The notes beneath the pieces were generated by a model. That model did not search any database and had not been told where the DNA came from. It saw only the letters and a program-made list of their open reading frames with translations. The translations under genes and the position numbers were made by a program. From NCBI RefSeq assembly GCF_030519355.1, contig NZ_JAUMKC010000005.1, positions 222,491 through 286,490 on the forward strand: 64,000 nucleotides of DNA, written 5' to 3'. The DNA is from Mucilaginibacter sp. L3T2-6. Lineage in GTDB: Bacteria; Bacteroidota; Bacteroidia; Sphingobacteriales; Sphingobacteriaceae. Of this stretch, positions 44,169-53,343 are shown one piece after another; position 1 is the stretch's first letter; every line of letters starts with the position of its first letter.

Positions 44169-46103
44169 ATGAAAATTTTTTTATTACTGTTAGCAATGGG
44201 GACACTGTGCCTTTCGGCAAGTGCTCAGAAAACCACATTCACAGCAGCTAACATACAAAAACCACCTGCAACCATGCCATTTGGCAAAGTGGGCAGGGAA
44301 GATCTGGAAATGAAGGTATGTGATTTTGAGCCTGAAGCTAATGCCGAGATATTATTTGATAAAGGCGAAGTGAGCTTTAGTTCGGGCCTGATATTTGAAA
44401 GACATGTGCGGATAAAAATATTTAACGATAAAGGCAAAAACTACGGCAATTTCAAAATTGAATACCTCGGCGTCAGCGAGATTCAGAAGATAACATCGGT
44501 TGACGCTGAAACTATAAACCTGAACGGAGACAAGCAGGAAGTTTTTAAAGCAGACAAAAAAGACTTTTATAAACAGCATGCCGACAGAGACTATTATACC
44601 CTGACGTTTTCACTGCCCAATGTTCAGGCCGGTTCAGTGCTGGATATCCGGTATACCCTTTTTTCCCAATCGCTTTATGCGTTTCCCAACTGGTATTTTC
44701 AGACAGACATACCTACGCGCTACAGCGAATTCAGGGCGTCTGTACCGAATTATTTTTATTTTAAACATCTGGAGCATGTAACTCAACCTTACCTGGTAAA
44801 TACCGATGATATTAAGGCCCTTGGGAATGTACCTTCCCTGCATGATGAGCCCTACATGGGAGCGAAAAAAGATAATTTACAACACATACAATACTTACCC
44901 GCCAGTCGCCTTGACAATACCGGCGGTACAGTTGAGTTTGGCAATACCTGGAACCAGCTGGCCATAAAGGCAAGGAATAGCACAGACTTCGGCTCGCAAT
45001 TAAACAGACACCTGTCAGGAGAAGGTGAAATACTCGACCAGGCAAAGAAAATTAAAACTACTGAAGGGAAAATCGCCTACCTATTTGACATTGTGAAAAA
45101 CACGATGAAATGGAATGAGATAGATAGAAATTATACGATTGATGGCACCTCAGAAGCATGGGATAAAAAAGCAGGCAACTCCACCGAAATAAATCTCATT
45201 TTGTATCACCTGCTGCGCAAGGCTGGTATAAACGCTATTCCAATGATGGTTAGCACCCGTGAAAATGGCAAAGTAAACCCGGCATACCCCAACATATTTA
45301 TCTTTAACCGTACTGTTGCCTATGTACCACTTGACGGCGACCAGCACTATATACTTGATGCGACCAATAAATACAATGTGTATAACCAGATACCCGCCAG
45401 CCTTTTAAACGGCATGGGCTTCTATTTGGATGAAGACAATAACAAATATGATGTGCTGTTTTTGCAAAACACCGAGCCGGTGCGGCAAATGGTATCAATA
45501 AACGCCGAAATAAAACCCGATGCCAAAATGATAGGTTCGGCACATATAAACAGCTATGGTTATAATCGTAAAGGCGCCGTTGAAAGATATAAGACGGATG
45601 GTGAAAAGAAATATACAGAATACCTGCAGGATCATGACAACAGCTTGCACATATCAAAACTGGCATTTGAGAACATGGAAACAGATACCCTGCCACTATT
45701 GCAGGTTGTTGATTTTGACCTCAATTTAACAGGGTCCGATGATAATTATATTTACTTTAATGCAAACCGTTTTGCAGGCCTTGGGAAAAATGAGTTTTTA
45801 GCCGAAAACCGCCAGACAGATATCGATTTCGGATACAATAACACCTACATCATAAACGGTATATTTAAAATGCCTGCCGGTTATAAAATGGATGTATTAC
45901 CAAAAAGCGTAACCATGAGCATGCCTGATAACAGTATAGTATTTAAACGAATAACGGCTGAAGAGGAAGGTATGATCAGCCTGCGATATTCAATCGTATT
46001 TAAGAAGTCGTTGTATTTTAAAGAGAATTACCCGGAGTTTCACGACTTTTTTAAGAAAATGTTTGAAATGCTGAATGAACAAGTTGTTTTGAAAAAATCC
46101 TAA
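44169..46103 (+). CDS. DUF3857/transglutaminase-like protein 3 (active site lost)
   Basis: The 644-residue paralogue has a signal peptide (MKIFLLLLAMGTLCLSASAQ) and the same domain order. The nucleophile position is Gly336-Asn337-Ser338 and the histidine position FNRTVAYV; LDATNKYNVYN remains. Like copies 1 and 2 it should be inactive as a transglutaminase or cysteine protease. The gap to copy 4 is six bases. Confidence 0.88.
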   Translation: MKIFLLLLAMGTLCLSASAQKTTFTAANIQKPPATMPFGKVGREDLEMKVCDFEPEANAEILFDKGEVSFSSGLIFERHVRIKIFNDKGKNYGNFKIEYLGVSEIQKITSVDAETINLNGDKQEVFKADKKDFYKQHADRDYYTLTFSLPNVQAGSVLDIRYTLFSQSLYAFPNWYFQTDIPTRYSEFRASVPNYFYFKHLEHVTQPYLVNTDDIKALGNVPSLHDEPYMGAKKDNLQHIQYLPASRLDNTGGTVEFGNTWNQLAIKARNSTDFGSQLNRHLSGEGEILDQAKKIKTTEGKIAYLFDIVKNTMKWNEIDRNYTIDGTSEAWDKKAGNSTEINLILYHLLRKAGINAIPMMVSTRENGKVNPAYPNIFIFNRTVAYVPLDGDQHYILDATNKYNVYNQIPASLLNGMGFYLDEDNNKYDVLFLQNTEPVRQMVSINAEIKPDAKMIGSAHINSYGYNRKGAVERYKTDGEKKYTEYLQDHDNSLHISKLAFENMETDTLPLLQVVDFDLNLTGSDDNYIYFNANRFAGLGKNEFLAENRQTDIDFGYNNTYIINGIFKMPAGYKMDVLPKSVTMSMPDNSIVFKRITAEEEGMISLRYSIVFKKSLYFKENYPEFHDFFKKMFEMLNEQVVLKKS

Positions 46104-46109
46104 CCCAAG

Positions 46110-48041
46110 ATGAAAAAAAGTTTTTTTTATGGCCTGTTAACGACCGTATGCTTAATTGGCGCAGATGCTCGTGCGCAGAATAATAAAATCGATCCGTCAT
46201 TATACCAGTCGTCAACCATCCCCGATTCGCTTAAGACCGACGCTAATGTGGTTGTCCGCTATTCTTCACGCGATATTGTTGTAAAGGGCCCCGGGAAAAT
46301 GGTGCTCACCGTCCATAAAATTGTAACGGTGCTGAACGAAAAGGGCGACTATGAAGCTCAAATGGTTTTGGGTTACAACAAGAAGTACGATAATTTTAGC
46401 GACATTGTAATGCGCGTTTATAATGATAAGGGCGCCGTTATTAAAAAATATCACAAAGGTGATATGTATGACGGTGCAGCGAACGGCGGCGAATTAGTTA
46501 CCGATGAGCGTTTTTTAGGTGTAAGGCATAGTATAGCATCTTACCCTGCCACCATCGAAAAGGAATATGAAGAGAATGTAACCAGTTCGCTGGATATTGG
46601 AAAATGGGCGATACAAGGGGAACAAGAGGCCGTACAGAACGCAAACTGTCATATCCGGATCGATAATAATGCCGGTTTCAGGTACCTGAATAAAAATACC
46701 GCTGTAAAACCCATTGTCAGCCCCAATACTGATGGTGTTACCACAGACTATTATTGGGCTGTAAAGAACCTTAAAGCTTTTAAAATTGAAGAAGGAGCTG
46801 TAGCCTGGCATGTTTTGCCTGGTATAGAGTTCGCGGCTAACAATTTTGAATTTTATGGTGTAAAGGGCAGTTTAAGTACATGGAACGATTTTGGCAAATT
46901 CATAAAGGGCCTTAATGCAGATGTAAACTCATTGCCGCCACAGCGGGAGGCCGAAATACGCCAAATGACCGATTCTATCAAATCTGATAAAAAGAAAGCC
47001 GAGTTTTTGTATAACTATATGCAGAAAAACATGCGCTATGTAAGCGTTCAGCTGGGCATAGGCGGATTGAAGCCGTTTTCGGCATCATTTGTAGACCAGC
47101 AAAAATATGGAGACTGTAAGGCATTATCAAACTACATGAGCGCCCTGTTAAAGGCTGTAAATATCCCGTCGTGTTATGCAGTTGTAAACGCAGAACCCAA
47201 CAAAGAGCCGGCCGACTTTTCTTTTCCGTTCAACAGCTTTAATCACGTTATTTTGTGTATTCCCTTTAAAGGTGATACTACCTGGCTCGAATGCACAAGC
47301 AGCATAAACAAGTTTGGGCAATTGGGCCCGTTTACCGAGAATCGCACCGCTTTATTGATCACCGAAGATGGCGGCAAATTGGTTAACACCCCGCGAAGCA
47401 GGATAACCGATAATCAGTTTAACAGCGAGGCCCATATAGTACTTGCCGAAGATGGCAGCGCAAAAACACAGGTAAAGATTTTAGCCAGCGGCGAATATCG
47501 CTTTGACTATATAAACTATGCCGCCCTGAAACAGGATGAACAAAAGGAGCTATACTTGCGTATGCTTAATATTAAGCAGCCAAGTATGTTTAACATCAGC
47601 CCGGGCAAGGATTTTGACGGGGTTAAAGAAGTGGATATGGAAATAGAGTATGACCGGTTTTGCGATGTAATGGCCGGCGATAAACAGTTTTACCGCCCCC
47701 GGGTGTTTGACCTGTGTGCTTTTAGTGTACCTATTGAGGAAAACCGGAAAACAGACTATTATTTTGAACATCCGCTGCAAAAGTCGTGCGTTACTACGAT
47801 CGACCTGCCTTCGGGCTACGAGGTAGAAGCACTTCCCGCAAACCAGTCGCTTAAATTTTCGTATGGAAATTATGATGTAAAATATGTTTACGATGCTGCT
47901 AAAAACCAGGTAGTAAGCACGGCAAAATTTAATCTCACCAACCATATTATTCCTGCAGCCAAATACACCGAGTTGCAGCAATATCTGGATGCCGTCGCCA
48001 AAGCACAAAATAAAAAGCTGGTGATAAAGCGCAAGGCGTAA
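46110..48041 (+). CDS. DUF3857/transglutaminase-like protein 4 (catalytic residues present)
   Basis: The 643-residue protein has a signal peptide (MKKSFFYGLLTTVCLIGADARAQ) and the same architecture but is more distant from copies 1-3. The transglutaminase core is intact at two positions: Cys336 in KYGDCKALSNYM and His379 in FNHVILCI; the acidic residue is Glu394 in WLECTS instead of Asp. It is the only array member likely to be enzymatic, acting in the periplasm on an unknown amide or peptide substrate. The aat gene follows after ten bases. Confidence 0.9.
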   Translation: MKKSFFYGLLTTVCLIGADARAQNNKIDPSLYQSSTIPDSLKTDANVVVRYSSRDIVVKGPGKMVLTVHKIVTVLNEKGDYEAQMVLGYNKKYDNFSDIVMRVYNDKGAVIKKYHKGDMYDGAANGGELVTDERFLGVRHSIASYPATIEKEYEENVTSSLDIGKWAIQGEQEAVQNANCHIRIDNNAGFRYLNKNTAVKPIVSPNTDGVTTDYYWAVKNLKAFKIEEGAVAWHVLPGIEFAANNFEFYGVKGSLSTWNDFGKFIKGLNADVNSLPPQREAEIRQMTDSIKSDKKKAEFLYNYMQKNMRYVSVQLGIGGLKPFSASFVDQQKYGDCKALSNYMSALLKAVNIPSCYAVVNAEPNKEPADFSFPFNSFNHVILCIPFKGDTTWLECTSSINKFGQLGPFTENRTALLITEDGGKLVNTPRSRITDNQFNSEAHIVLAEDGSAKTQVKILASGEYRFDYINYAALKQDEQKELYLRMLNIKQPSMFNISPGKDFDGVKEVDMEIEYDRFCDVMAGDKQFYRPRVFDLCAFSVPIEENRKTDYYFEHPLQKSCVTTIDLPSGYEVEALPANQSLKFSYGNYDVKYVYDAAKNQVVSTAKFNLTNHIIPAAKYTELQQYLDAVAKAQNKKLVIKRKA

Positions 48042-48051
48042 ATTTGCCCTG

Positions 48052-48690
48052 ATGATATTCAGGCTCGATGAACGATTGCTTTTCCCCAACCCTGCCCTGG
48101 CTGAAGAAGATGGGCTGCTGGCTGTTGGCGGCGATTTAAGTACAGAGCGCTTATTGCTGGCCTATCGAAACGGCATCTTTCCCTGGTATAGCGAGGACGA
48201 ACCCATCCTGTGGTTTTCGCCGCATGAGCGGTTCGTTCTTTACCCGGATGAGCTTATAATATCCAAATCGATGCGGAAGGTATTAACGTCCGGGCAAATT
48301 AAAATAACATTTAACCAGTGCTTTTCCGAAGTAATTGCAGCCTGCGCCAAAGCACCCCGGACGGGGCAGAATGGTACCTGGATAACTGCCGAAATGCGGG
48401 AGGCTTATATTGCCTTGCATAAAAAAGGATACGCGCATTCAGTTGAGGTTTGGATGCAGGACGAGCTGGCGGGCGGCTTGTATGGGGTTGCGGTTGGGAA
48501 GGTATTTTGCGGGGAGAGTATGTTCAGCCGGGTAAGCAACGCATCAAAAGCTGCACTAATTCATCTGTGCAATTCTGGCGGGTATAAGTTGATAGATTGC
48601 CAGGTATACACCCCGCATTTGCAATCGATGGGAGCGAGAATGATCAGCCGGGAAGAATACACGGCAATACTAAAGGAACACTTATTATAG
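48052..48690 (+). CDS. aat: Leucyl/phenylalanyl-tRNA--protein transferase
   Basis: Aat adds Leu or Phe from tRNA to proteins with N-terminal Arg or Lys, marking them for ClpAP. The 212-residue protein has FPNPALAEEDGLLAVGGDLS, AYRNGIFPWYSEDEPILWFSP, GTWITAEMREAY, SVEVWMQDELAGGLYGVAVG and FCGESMFSR, the diagnostic family blocks. It is cytoplasmic. It starts ten bases after the last DUF3857 gene, so it may be the distal gene of that operon, though a functional tie is not evident. Its 3' end overlaps the convergent acetyltransferase by six bases. Confidence 0.96.
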   Translation: MIFRLDERLLFPNPALAEEDGLLAVGGDLSTERLLLAYRNGIFPWYSEDEPILWFSPHERFVLYPDELIISKSMRKVLTSGQIKITFNQCFSEVIAACAKAPRTGQNGTWITAEMREAYIALHKKGYAHSVEVWMQDELAGGLYGVAVGKVFCGESMFSRVSNASKAALIHLCNSGGYKLIDCQVYTPHLQSMGARMISREEYTAILKEHLL

Positions 48691-49149
48691 TTCTTTTTCC
48701 ATGTAAATTGTACCGCTAAGCGGGTTAAAACGGTATGCCGGAATCTCATAAAACCCGAAAGACCTGTATAGCTGTTGTGCTTTAGCCATATCTTCAAGCG
48801 TATCAAGCCTTAGCTTGCTGTAGCCGAGCTGTTTAGCCAGCCCTATAGCGAGCTGCAACAGCTTTACACCGATTTTGTGCCCCCGGTATTCATCTTTTAC
48901 AAACATGCGTTTAAGCTCCGCAGTTTCATCATCAAACTTGCGTACTCCCGCACAGCCAGCTGGCAATCCATCAAAAAAAGCGAGATATAATCCTCCTGAC
49001 GGAAGGTTGTATTGTTCTGCTATTGTTTTAAGCTCATTCGAAAAATTCTGGAAACGTAAGTCGACACTAAGCGATTGCGCATATTCCCGGAATAGTGCCT
49101 TGCCTGTTTCAAAATCCTTTTCGTTTCTGGCGATAAAATAATTAACCAT
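48685..49149 (-). CDS. GNAT-family N-acetyltransferase
   Basis: The 154-residue protein has the GNAT fold, with the acetyl-CoA site RMFVKDEYRGHKIGVKLLQLAI (motif A, Arg/Gln-x-x-Gly-x-Gly/Ala-like) at about residues 88-109 and a C-terminal YRSFGFYEIPAYR. The substrate is unknown. It is convergent with aat and overlaps it by six bases. It may be co-transcribed with the small gene 11 bases upstream. Confidence 0.85.
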   Translation of the reverse strand: MVNYFIARNEKDFETGKALFREYAQSLSVDLRFQNFSNELKTIAEQYNLPSGGLYLAFFDGLPAGCAGVRKFDDETAELKRMFVKDEYRGHKIGVKLLQLAIGLAKQLGYSKLRLDTLEDMAKAQQLYRSFGFYEIPAYRFNPLSGTIYMEKEL

Positions 49150-49159
49150 TGGTAGTGTG

Positions 49160-49480
49160 CTATGCCTGGCTTTGCTGGTACTTATAATGCAGCTGCTTTA
49201 AGATTTCGCCGGACAGATCGTCGGTTGAAACGCCATAACCGGTAACCAATGTTCCTTTCACCCCCGCTGCCGACGAAAGCGCGTAAACAACAGCTTCGTC
49301 GCCTGGGTCTGAGGCGCCTTCGTAGCGGTAAAGATCGGTGATCTCAAAATCTTCTGCCGGATATTCCTTATCGCCGGTAACAAAATGATCTTGCTTCAGG
49401 CTGAATTCGAGTGTATAGCCCTGGTTTTTTAATTGGTCGATGGCCTCGCTTACGGTGGCGTAATGGAATTTTTGTTTCAT
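49160..49480 (-). CDS. Conserved small Bacteroidota protein of unknown function
   Basis: The 106-residue acidic protein has no signal peptide or transmembrane segment. The central part (EDFEITDLYRYEGASDPGDEAVVYAL) and the C-terminal KGTLVTGYG and SGEILKQLHY look well conserved in pattern. Similar proteins in databases are often labelled phosphoribosylpyrophosphate synthetase, but at this length and without a PRPP loop that name cannot be right. It is probably co-transcribed with the downstream acetyltransferase. Confidence 0.7.
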   Translation of the reverse strand: MKQKFHYATVSEAIDQLKNQGYTLEFSLKQDHFVTGDKEYPAEDFEITDLYRYEGASDPGDEAVVYALSSAAGVKGTLVTGYGVSTDDLSGEILKQLHYKYQQSQA

Positions 49481-49695
49481 GGCAGCTGAATTGAATGTTG
49501 TGCAAATTTAGCTATAATTTGCTTTCGCATTTGCAGACATCAAGAAACATATAAAATACCATTTCATGATGATTTTACCCCGGGGTGTGGGTCGATTATT
49601 CCATACAATTCCGGATTCTGCTAAATAATTCACGATCAGGGAGTAACAACCGGCGTTTCCGGCACTCCAATAATAAATGTTCATTCCTTAATGAT

Positions 49696-50985
49696 ATGAT
49701 GCTTAAGACCACTTGTTTAATCGCTCCCCTGCTGTTTATTTCTTCTTTTAAGCCACAACCCTCATTCAAGCAGTTTACCGGTAATTTTGTAAAAGGATAT
49801 TCGTCGCTAAAAATACCGGCGATGGACATGAGCTACGTATCCAATCTGAAAGGAATTGGTAATGCAGCTGATATTAAAAAGCAAACAGCTTTTTTTGAAT
49901 CGGTAAAGTCATCACTTAAAAGTTTTTCGCCGAAAGACTTGACCGAAGTGCAGCGGACGGATTATGAACTGATTGCTTATGAAACTGCGCTTAACCTGGA
50001 GCGATTGGCACTTGAAAAACAATGGGCCGCTAATCCACCCAAAAGAATATCAGACGCAGGTATCTATACCGTTCCTAATGGTAAAGCCTGGTATGCATAT
50101 TTTTTGAAAAACTGGCTGAGCGCCGATGTTACGCCTGATGAAATCTACAAATTCGGCCTGAGCGAAGTGGACAGGGTTAAAGACCATATAGAGGCGATTC
50201 GTAAACAAAGCGGTTTAACAGAGGCAGAGTTCTACAAGCATCTTAACGACAGATCGTTTTTTATAAATGACCCGGCGGATGTGATGAAAGCCTTTGAGCA
50301 TACAAAGTCGGTGATTTACAGCAACCTGAATAATGTGTTTAACACGCACAAAATTGAATCCTTAAAAATTGAACAGGGCGCCAACCAGCAGCTGGCTCAA
50401 ACGCCCGGCTATTACGACCGGAATGTTTTTTACTATAACCAGTTTGGCAAGCCTTACAATAAGCGACAGGTCGACTGGCTTTTTATACATGAGGCCGTGC
50501 CGGGGCATCATTATAAGTCGTGCATTAATGCGGCTGTAAAGCAGACAGATGTGCAGCGGCTGTTTTACTTTTTAGGACTTGAAGAAGGCTGGGGCGCTTA
50601 TGTTGAAGAATTGGGTAAAGACCTTGGCGTATATAAGACACCATACGATGAACTGGGGAAATGGGAGTGGGATATTGTTCGCTCCGTGCGCGTGCCTATG
50701 GATATTGGCTTAAATTATTACGGCTGGACGGATGAGCAGGCGCTCGCTTTCTGGAAGAAAAATATTAAAAACCAGGATGATATTGCCCTGCGCGAAATTG
50801 CCCGCGTAAAACGCTGGCCGGCACAATGTATTACCTATAAATATGGAGCCGGACAGATCATGCAATGGAAAGCGCAGGTAACGAAACAGGAAGGGGCTAA
50901 GTTCGATATCAGAAATTTTCACGACCGGATATTAAATCTCGGGTCGCTGCCGGTATTTATGGTTGGCGAAAGGGTGATTAAATAA
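49696..50985 (+). CDS. DUF885 family exported metallopeptidase-like protein
   Basis: From the ATG pair at 49696/49699 the protein has about 430 residues and a signal peptide (MLKTTCLIAPLLFISSF). It belongs to DUF885: the zinc-binding motif HEAVPGHHYK (HExxxGHH-type) is at about residues 263-272, followed by LEEGWGAYVEEL with the third ligand glutamate. It is shorter than the usual 550-600-residue members. A periplasmic or surface peptidase is likely; the substrate is unknown. The frame is open upstream to a GTG at 49585, but that part encodes an Asn/Arg/Ser-rich stretch before the signal peptide and is probably not translated. Confidence 0.85.
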   Translation: MMLKTTCLIAPLLFISSFKPQPSFKQFTGNFVKGYSSLKIPAMDMSYVSNLKGIGNAADIKKQTAFFESVKSSLKSFSPKDLTEVQRTDYELIAYETALNLERLALEKQWAANPPKRISDAGIYTVPNGKAWYAYFLKNWLSADVTPDEIYKFGLSEVDRVKDHIEAIRKQSGLTEAEFYKHLNDRSFFINDPADVMKAFEHTKSVIYSNLNNVFNTHKIESLKIEQGANQQLAQTPGYYDRNVFYYNQFGKPYNKRQVDWLFIHEAVPGHHYKSCINAAVKQTDVQRLFYFLGLEEGWGAYVEELGKDLGVYKTPYDELGKWEWDIVRSVRVPMDIGLNYYGWTDEQALAFWKKNIKNQDDIALREIARVKRWPAQCITYKYGAGQIMQWKAQVTKQEGAKFDIRNFHDRILNLGSLPVFMVGERVIK

Positions 50986-51067
50986 TCCGGAATTACCAGA
51001 TTTATTGATAAATTGATAGCCTAAAGCACAAACCGGAAAATTAGAATCCTTTTGAGTAAACGGCGTC

Positions 51068-52135
51068 TTAAACCATGTAATTCCACCCATGTTTGTCAGG
51101 CACAACGCCATACCTGATATCGTTTAGTGCCTTAAGCGCCCTGGCGGAAAATTCGCGTGCCGCCGGATCCTTCAGAAAATACTCTTCGCCATTATAGCTG
51201 AACGACGCAATTGGCGCTATGGTAAATGCTGTTCCGGCGCCAAAGGCATCGGTAAGCTTGCCGTTTTTCGTGCCTTCAACCAGTTCTGTAATAGCTATAG
51301 GCCGCTCTTCAACCTCATACCCCATATCACGGGCCAGTGTGAGTATCGTATCACGGGTAACGCCTTTTAATATTGTATTCTTATCAATAGAGGGGGTTAC
51401 CAACTTGCCATCCATAACGAACATTGCATTGGCCGCACCCATCTCTTCAATGTATTTATGCTCTTTAGCATCTGTCCAGATCAGTTGGTCAAAACCTTCT
51501 TCAACTGCCTTGCGGGCAGGCAGCATGGCGCCTCCGTAATTACCGGCTGCCTTTGCATAGCCATAGCCACCCTCGGCAGCACGGGTATAATTGGTTTCAA
51601 TCTTTACCCGGAGCGGTTTTGAAAAGTACGGACCAACCGGACAAGTAAGCACCATATATTTATAGGTTTTTGAGGGTGTTACGCCAAGGTATGCCTCAGT
51701 AGCAAACATAAACGGCCTGATATATAAAGAGTGATTAGCTTTTGCAGGCACCCAATCGCGGTCGACGTCCACAAGGGCCGCAATGCTTTTCATAAACAGT
51801 TCTTCGGGCAACTGCGGCATACAGAGGCGGTCGGCAGAATGGTTAAAGCGTTCAGCATTTTTATTCATCCTGAAAATAGAGACGCTCCCGTCAGCGTGTT
51901 TGTACGCCTTCAGTCCTTCGAAGAAGGCCTGGCCGTAATGCAGCGTAGTGCACGCAGGGCTTAATGTAATATCCCCATAAGGAACAATCTGCAGGTCTTT
52001 CCATTCTCCATCGGCGTAGTCGACCATAAACATATGGTCGGAAAAGATCGTGCCGAATTGCAGGTTGTTAAAGTCTGTTTCTGCCAGGCGAGATCGAACT
52101 GCTTTGGTTATCTTTATTTCGGGAGATGCTGTCAT
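51068..52135 (-). CDS. ilvE: Branched-chain amino acid aminotransferase
   Basis: From the ATG at 52135 the protein has 355 residues and is a fold type IV PLP enzyme of the eukaryote-like BCAT group. LHYGQAFFEGLKAYK, FRMNKNAERFNHSADRLCMP and YAKAAGNYGGAMLPARKA (with the PLP lysine) are visible, then EEMGAANAMFV and GVTRDTILTLARD. It exchanges amino groups among Val, Leu, Ile and 2-oxoglutarate in the cytoplasm. Fourteen upstream in-frame codons are probably untranslated. It is divergent from the SDR gene, and the 310-base gap carries an araI-like repeat. Confidence 0.94.
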   Translation of the reverse strand: MTASPEIKITKAVRSRLAETDFNNLQFGTIFSDHMFMVDYADGEWKDLQIVPYGDITLSPACTTLHYGQAFFEGLKAYKHADGSVSIFRMNKNAERFNHSADRLCMPQLPEELFMKSIAALVDVDRDWVPAKANHSLYIRPFMFATEAYLGVTPSKTYKYMVLTCPVGPYFSKPLRVKIETNYTRAAEGGYGYAKAAGNYGGAMLPARKAVEEGFDQLIWTDAKEHKYIEEMGAANAMFVMDGKLVTPSIDKNTILKGVTRDTILTLARDMGYEVEERPIAITELVEGTKNGKLTDAFGAGTAFTIAPIASFSYNGEEYFLKDPAAREFSARALKALNDIRYGVVPDKHGWNYMV

Positions 52136-52362
52136 AGCGTGAAAATAGAAAAAGGAATTGACACATGCTGCATCCATTCCTTAATTACCCTTCACTAATC
52201 GTACCTGCCGAAAGAAAAATTTGGTTTTACTAATTATACAGCGGTATTTGCTAAACAGATGTAAAGATGAGTTCACACCGGAATTACCGGTCATACGGCT
52301 TATACCCAAGTTTCAAGCGCGCCCGGCGCGGTTAGGTTATTTGAGCAGAAATTCACCGTTAA

Positions 52363-52400
52363 CCGCGATAAGGCTACAATTATCCGTAATAAGGCTACAA
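52363..52400 (+). promoter_or_regulatory. Candidate AraC-type operator (17-bp direct repeats, 21-bp period)
   Basis: CCGCGATAAGGCTACAA (52363-52379) and CCGTAATAAGGCTACAA (52384-52400) agree at 15 of 17 positions and are separated by four bases. This is the geometry of the E. coli araI1-araI2 site. It ends 45 bases before the SDR start codon, and an AraC-family gene lies directly downstream of the SDR. The rest of the 310-base gap (52136-52445) shows only a weak -7 box GAACTTTG at 52420-52427. Confidence 0.55.
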
Positions 52401-52445
52401 GCAGGAGGGCAGGACTGATGAACTTTGTTGTGTAAAAACAAGATT

Positions 52446-53279
52446 ATGACACAACAGAATAATAAAGTATGGTTTATTACCGGCGCCTCGCGCGGGTTTG
52501 GCCGTGTTTGGACGGAAGCCGCCTTAGAACGGGGCGACAAGGTAGCAGCTACAGCGCGTAACCCCGAAAGCATTGCTGATCTTAAAACAAAATATGGCAA
52601 TCAGGTACTTACGCTGGAACTTGATGTAACCAAGCCCGGGCAGGTAAAAGAGGCCGTGACCAAAGCGCATGAACACTTCGGCAGGCTTGATATTGTTTTG
52701 AACAATGCAGGCTATTCATTGGTTGGCACAATAGAGGAAGCAAGTGCAGAAGAAGTGCGTGCTATGTATGAAACAAATGTGTTTGGGCCCGTTTCTGTGA
52801 TCCAGGCTGCGTTACCCCTTTTGCGGCAGCAGGGCCACGGCCATATATTGGGGACGTCCAGTAACCTCGGTCATGTCACTTTGCCGGTAATTGGCTACTA
52901 CTGCTCTTCTAAATGGGCATTTGAAGCGATACATGAGAGCCTGGCAGCAGAAATAAAGCAATTTGGCATCAAAGTAACCATTGTTGAGCCCGGCGCCTAT
53001 GCTACTGAATTCGGCAGCCCGGAATCGTTAAAGTTTGCACAGGGAATGGGTATTTATTCTGATTTTAAGACTGAATTTTTTGCAGGTTTGCAAAGTATGG
53101 AGCGGGGCAACCCGGCTGCTACGCCGCAGGCGCTTTTTAAGATTGTAGATGCAGAAAATCCGCCGTTGCGCTTTAACCTGGGCAGCCATAATCTTGCCTG
53201 GACACGCAGCGCTTATGCCGAACGGCTTGCCACCTGGGAAGCATGGGACGAAATATCGTGTTCTGCACAGGGTAACTAA
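52446..53279 (+). CDS. Short-chain dehydrogenase/reductase
   Basis: From the ATG at 52446 the protein has 277 residues. It is a classical SDR: TGASRGFG (cofactor loop, about 14-21), NNAG (about 86-89), and the catalytic Ser plus Tyr-x-x-x-Lys in TSSNLGH...YYCSSKWAFE (about 138-160). It acts on an unknown carbonyl or alcohol, probably with NADP. An AraC-type regulator gene follows after 64 bases containing a hairpin, and an araI-like direct repeat lies upstream, so inducible expression is likely. Confidence 0.92.
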   Translation: MTQQNNKVWFITGASRGFGRVWTEAALERGDKVAATARNPESIADLKTKYGNQVLTLELDVTKPGQVKEAVTKAHEHFGRLDIVLNNAGYSLVGTIEEASAEEVRAMYETNVFGPVSVIQAALPLLRQQGHGHILGTSSNLGHVTLPVIGYYCSSKWAFEAIHESLAAEIKQFGIKVTIVEPGAYATEFGSPESLKFAQGMGIYSDFKTEFFAGLQSMERGNPAATPQALFKIVDAENPPLRFNLGSHNLAWTRSAYAERLATWEAWDEISCSAQGN

Positions 53280-53291
53280 AAATAAATAAAG

Positions 53292-53324
53292 ATACCCGGT
53301 CGTTGAGTCAGGACGACCGGGTAT
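53292..53324 (+). terminator. Hairpin between the SDR and AraC-family genes
   Basis: ATACCCGGTCGT pairs with ACGACCGGGTAT over about 12 bases around a 9-base loop. Only three T residues follow, so it may be a partial terminator or attenuator within the pair. Confidence 0.65.
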
Positions 53325-53343
53325 TTAAGCACCAGGATAACAG

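Noticed and set aside
49160..49480. Phosphoribosylpyrophosphate synthetase
   Set aside because: Small proteins of this kind often carry that label, but there is no PRPP-binding motif and the protein is only 106 residues.
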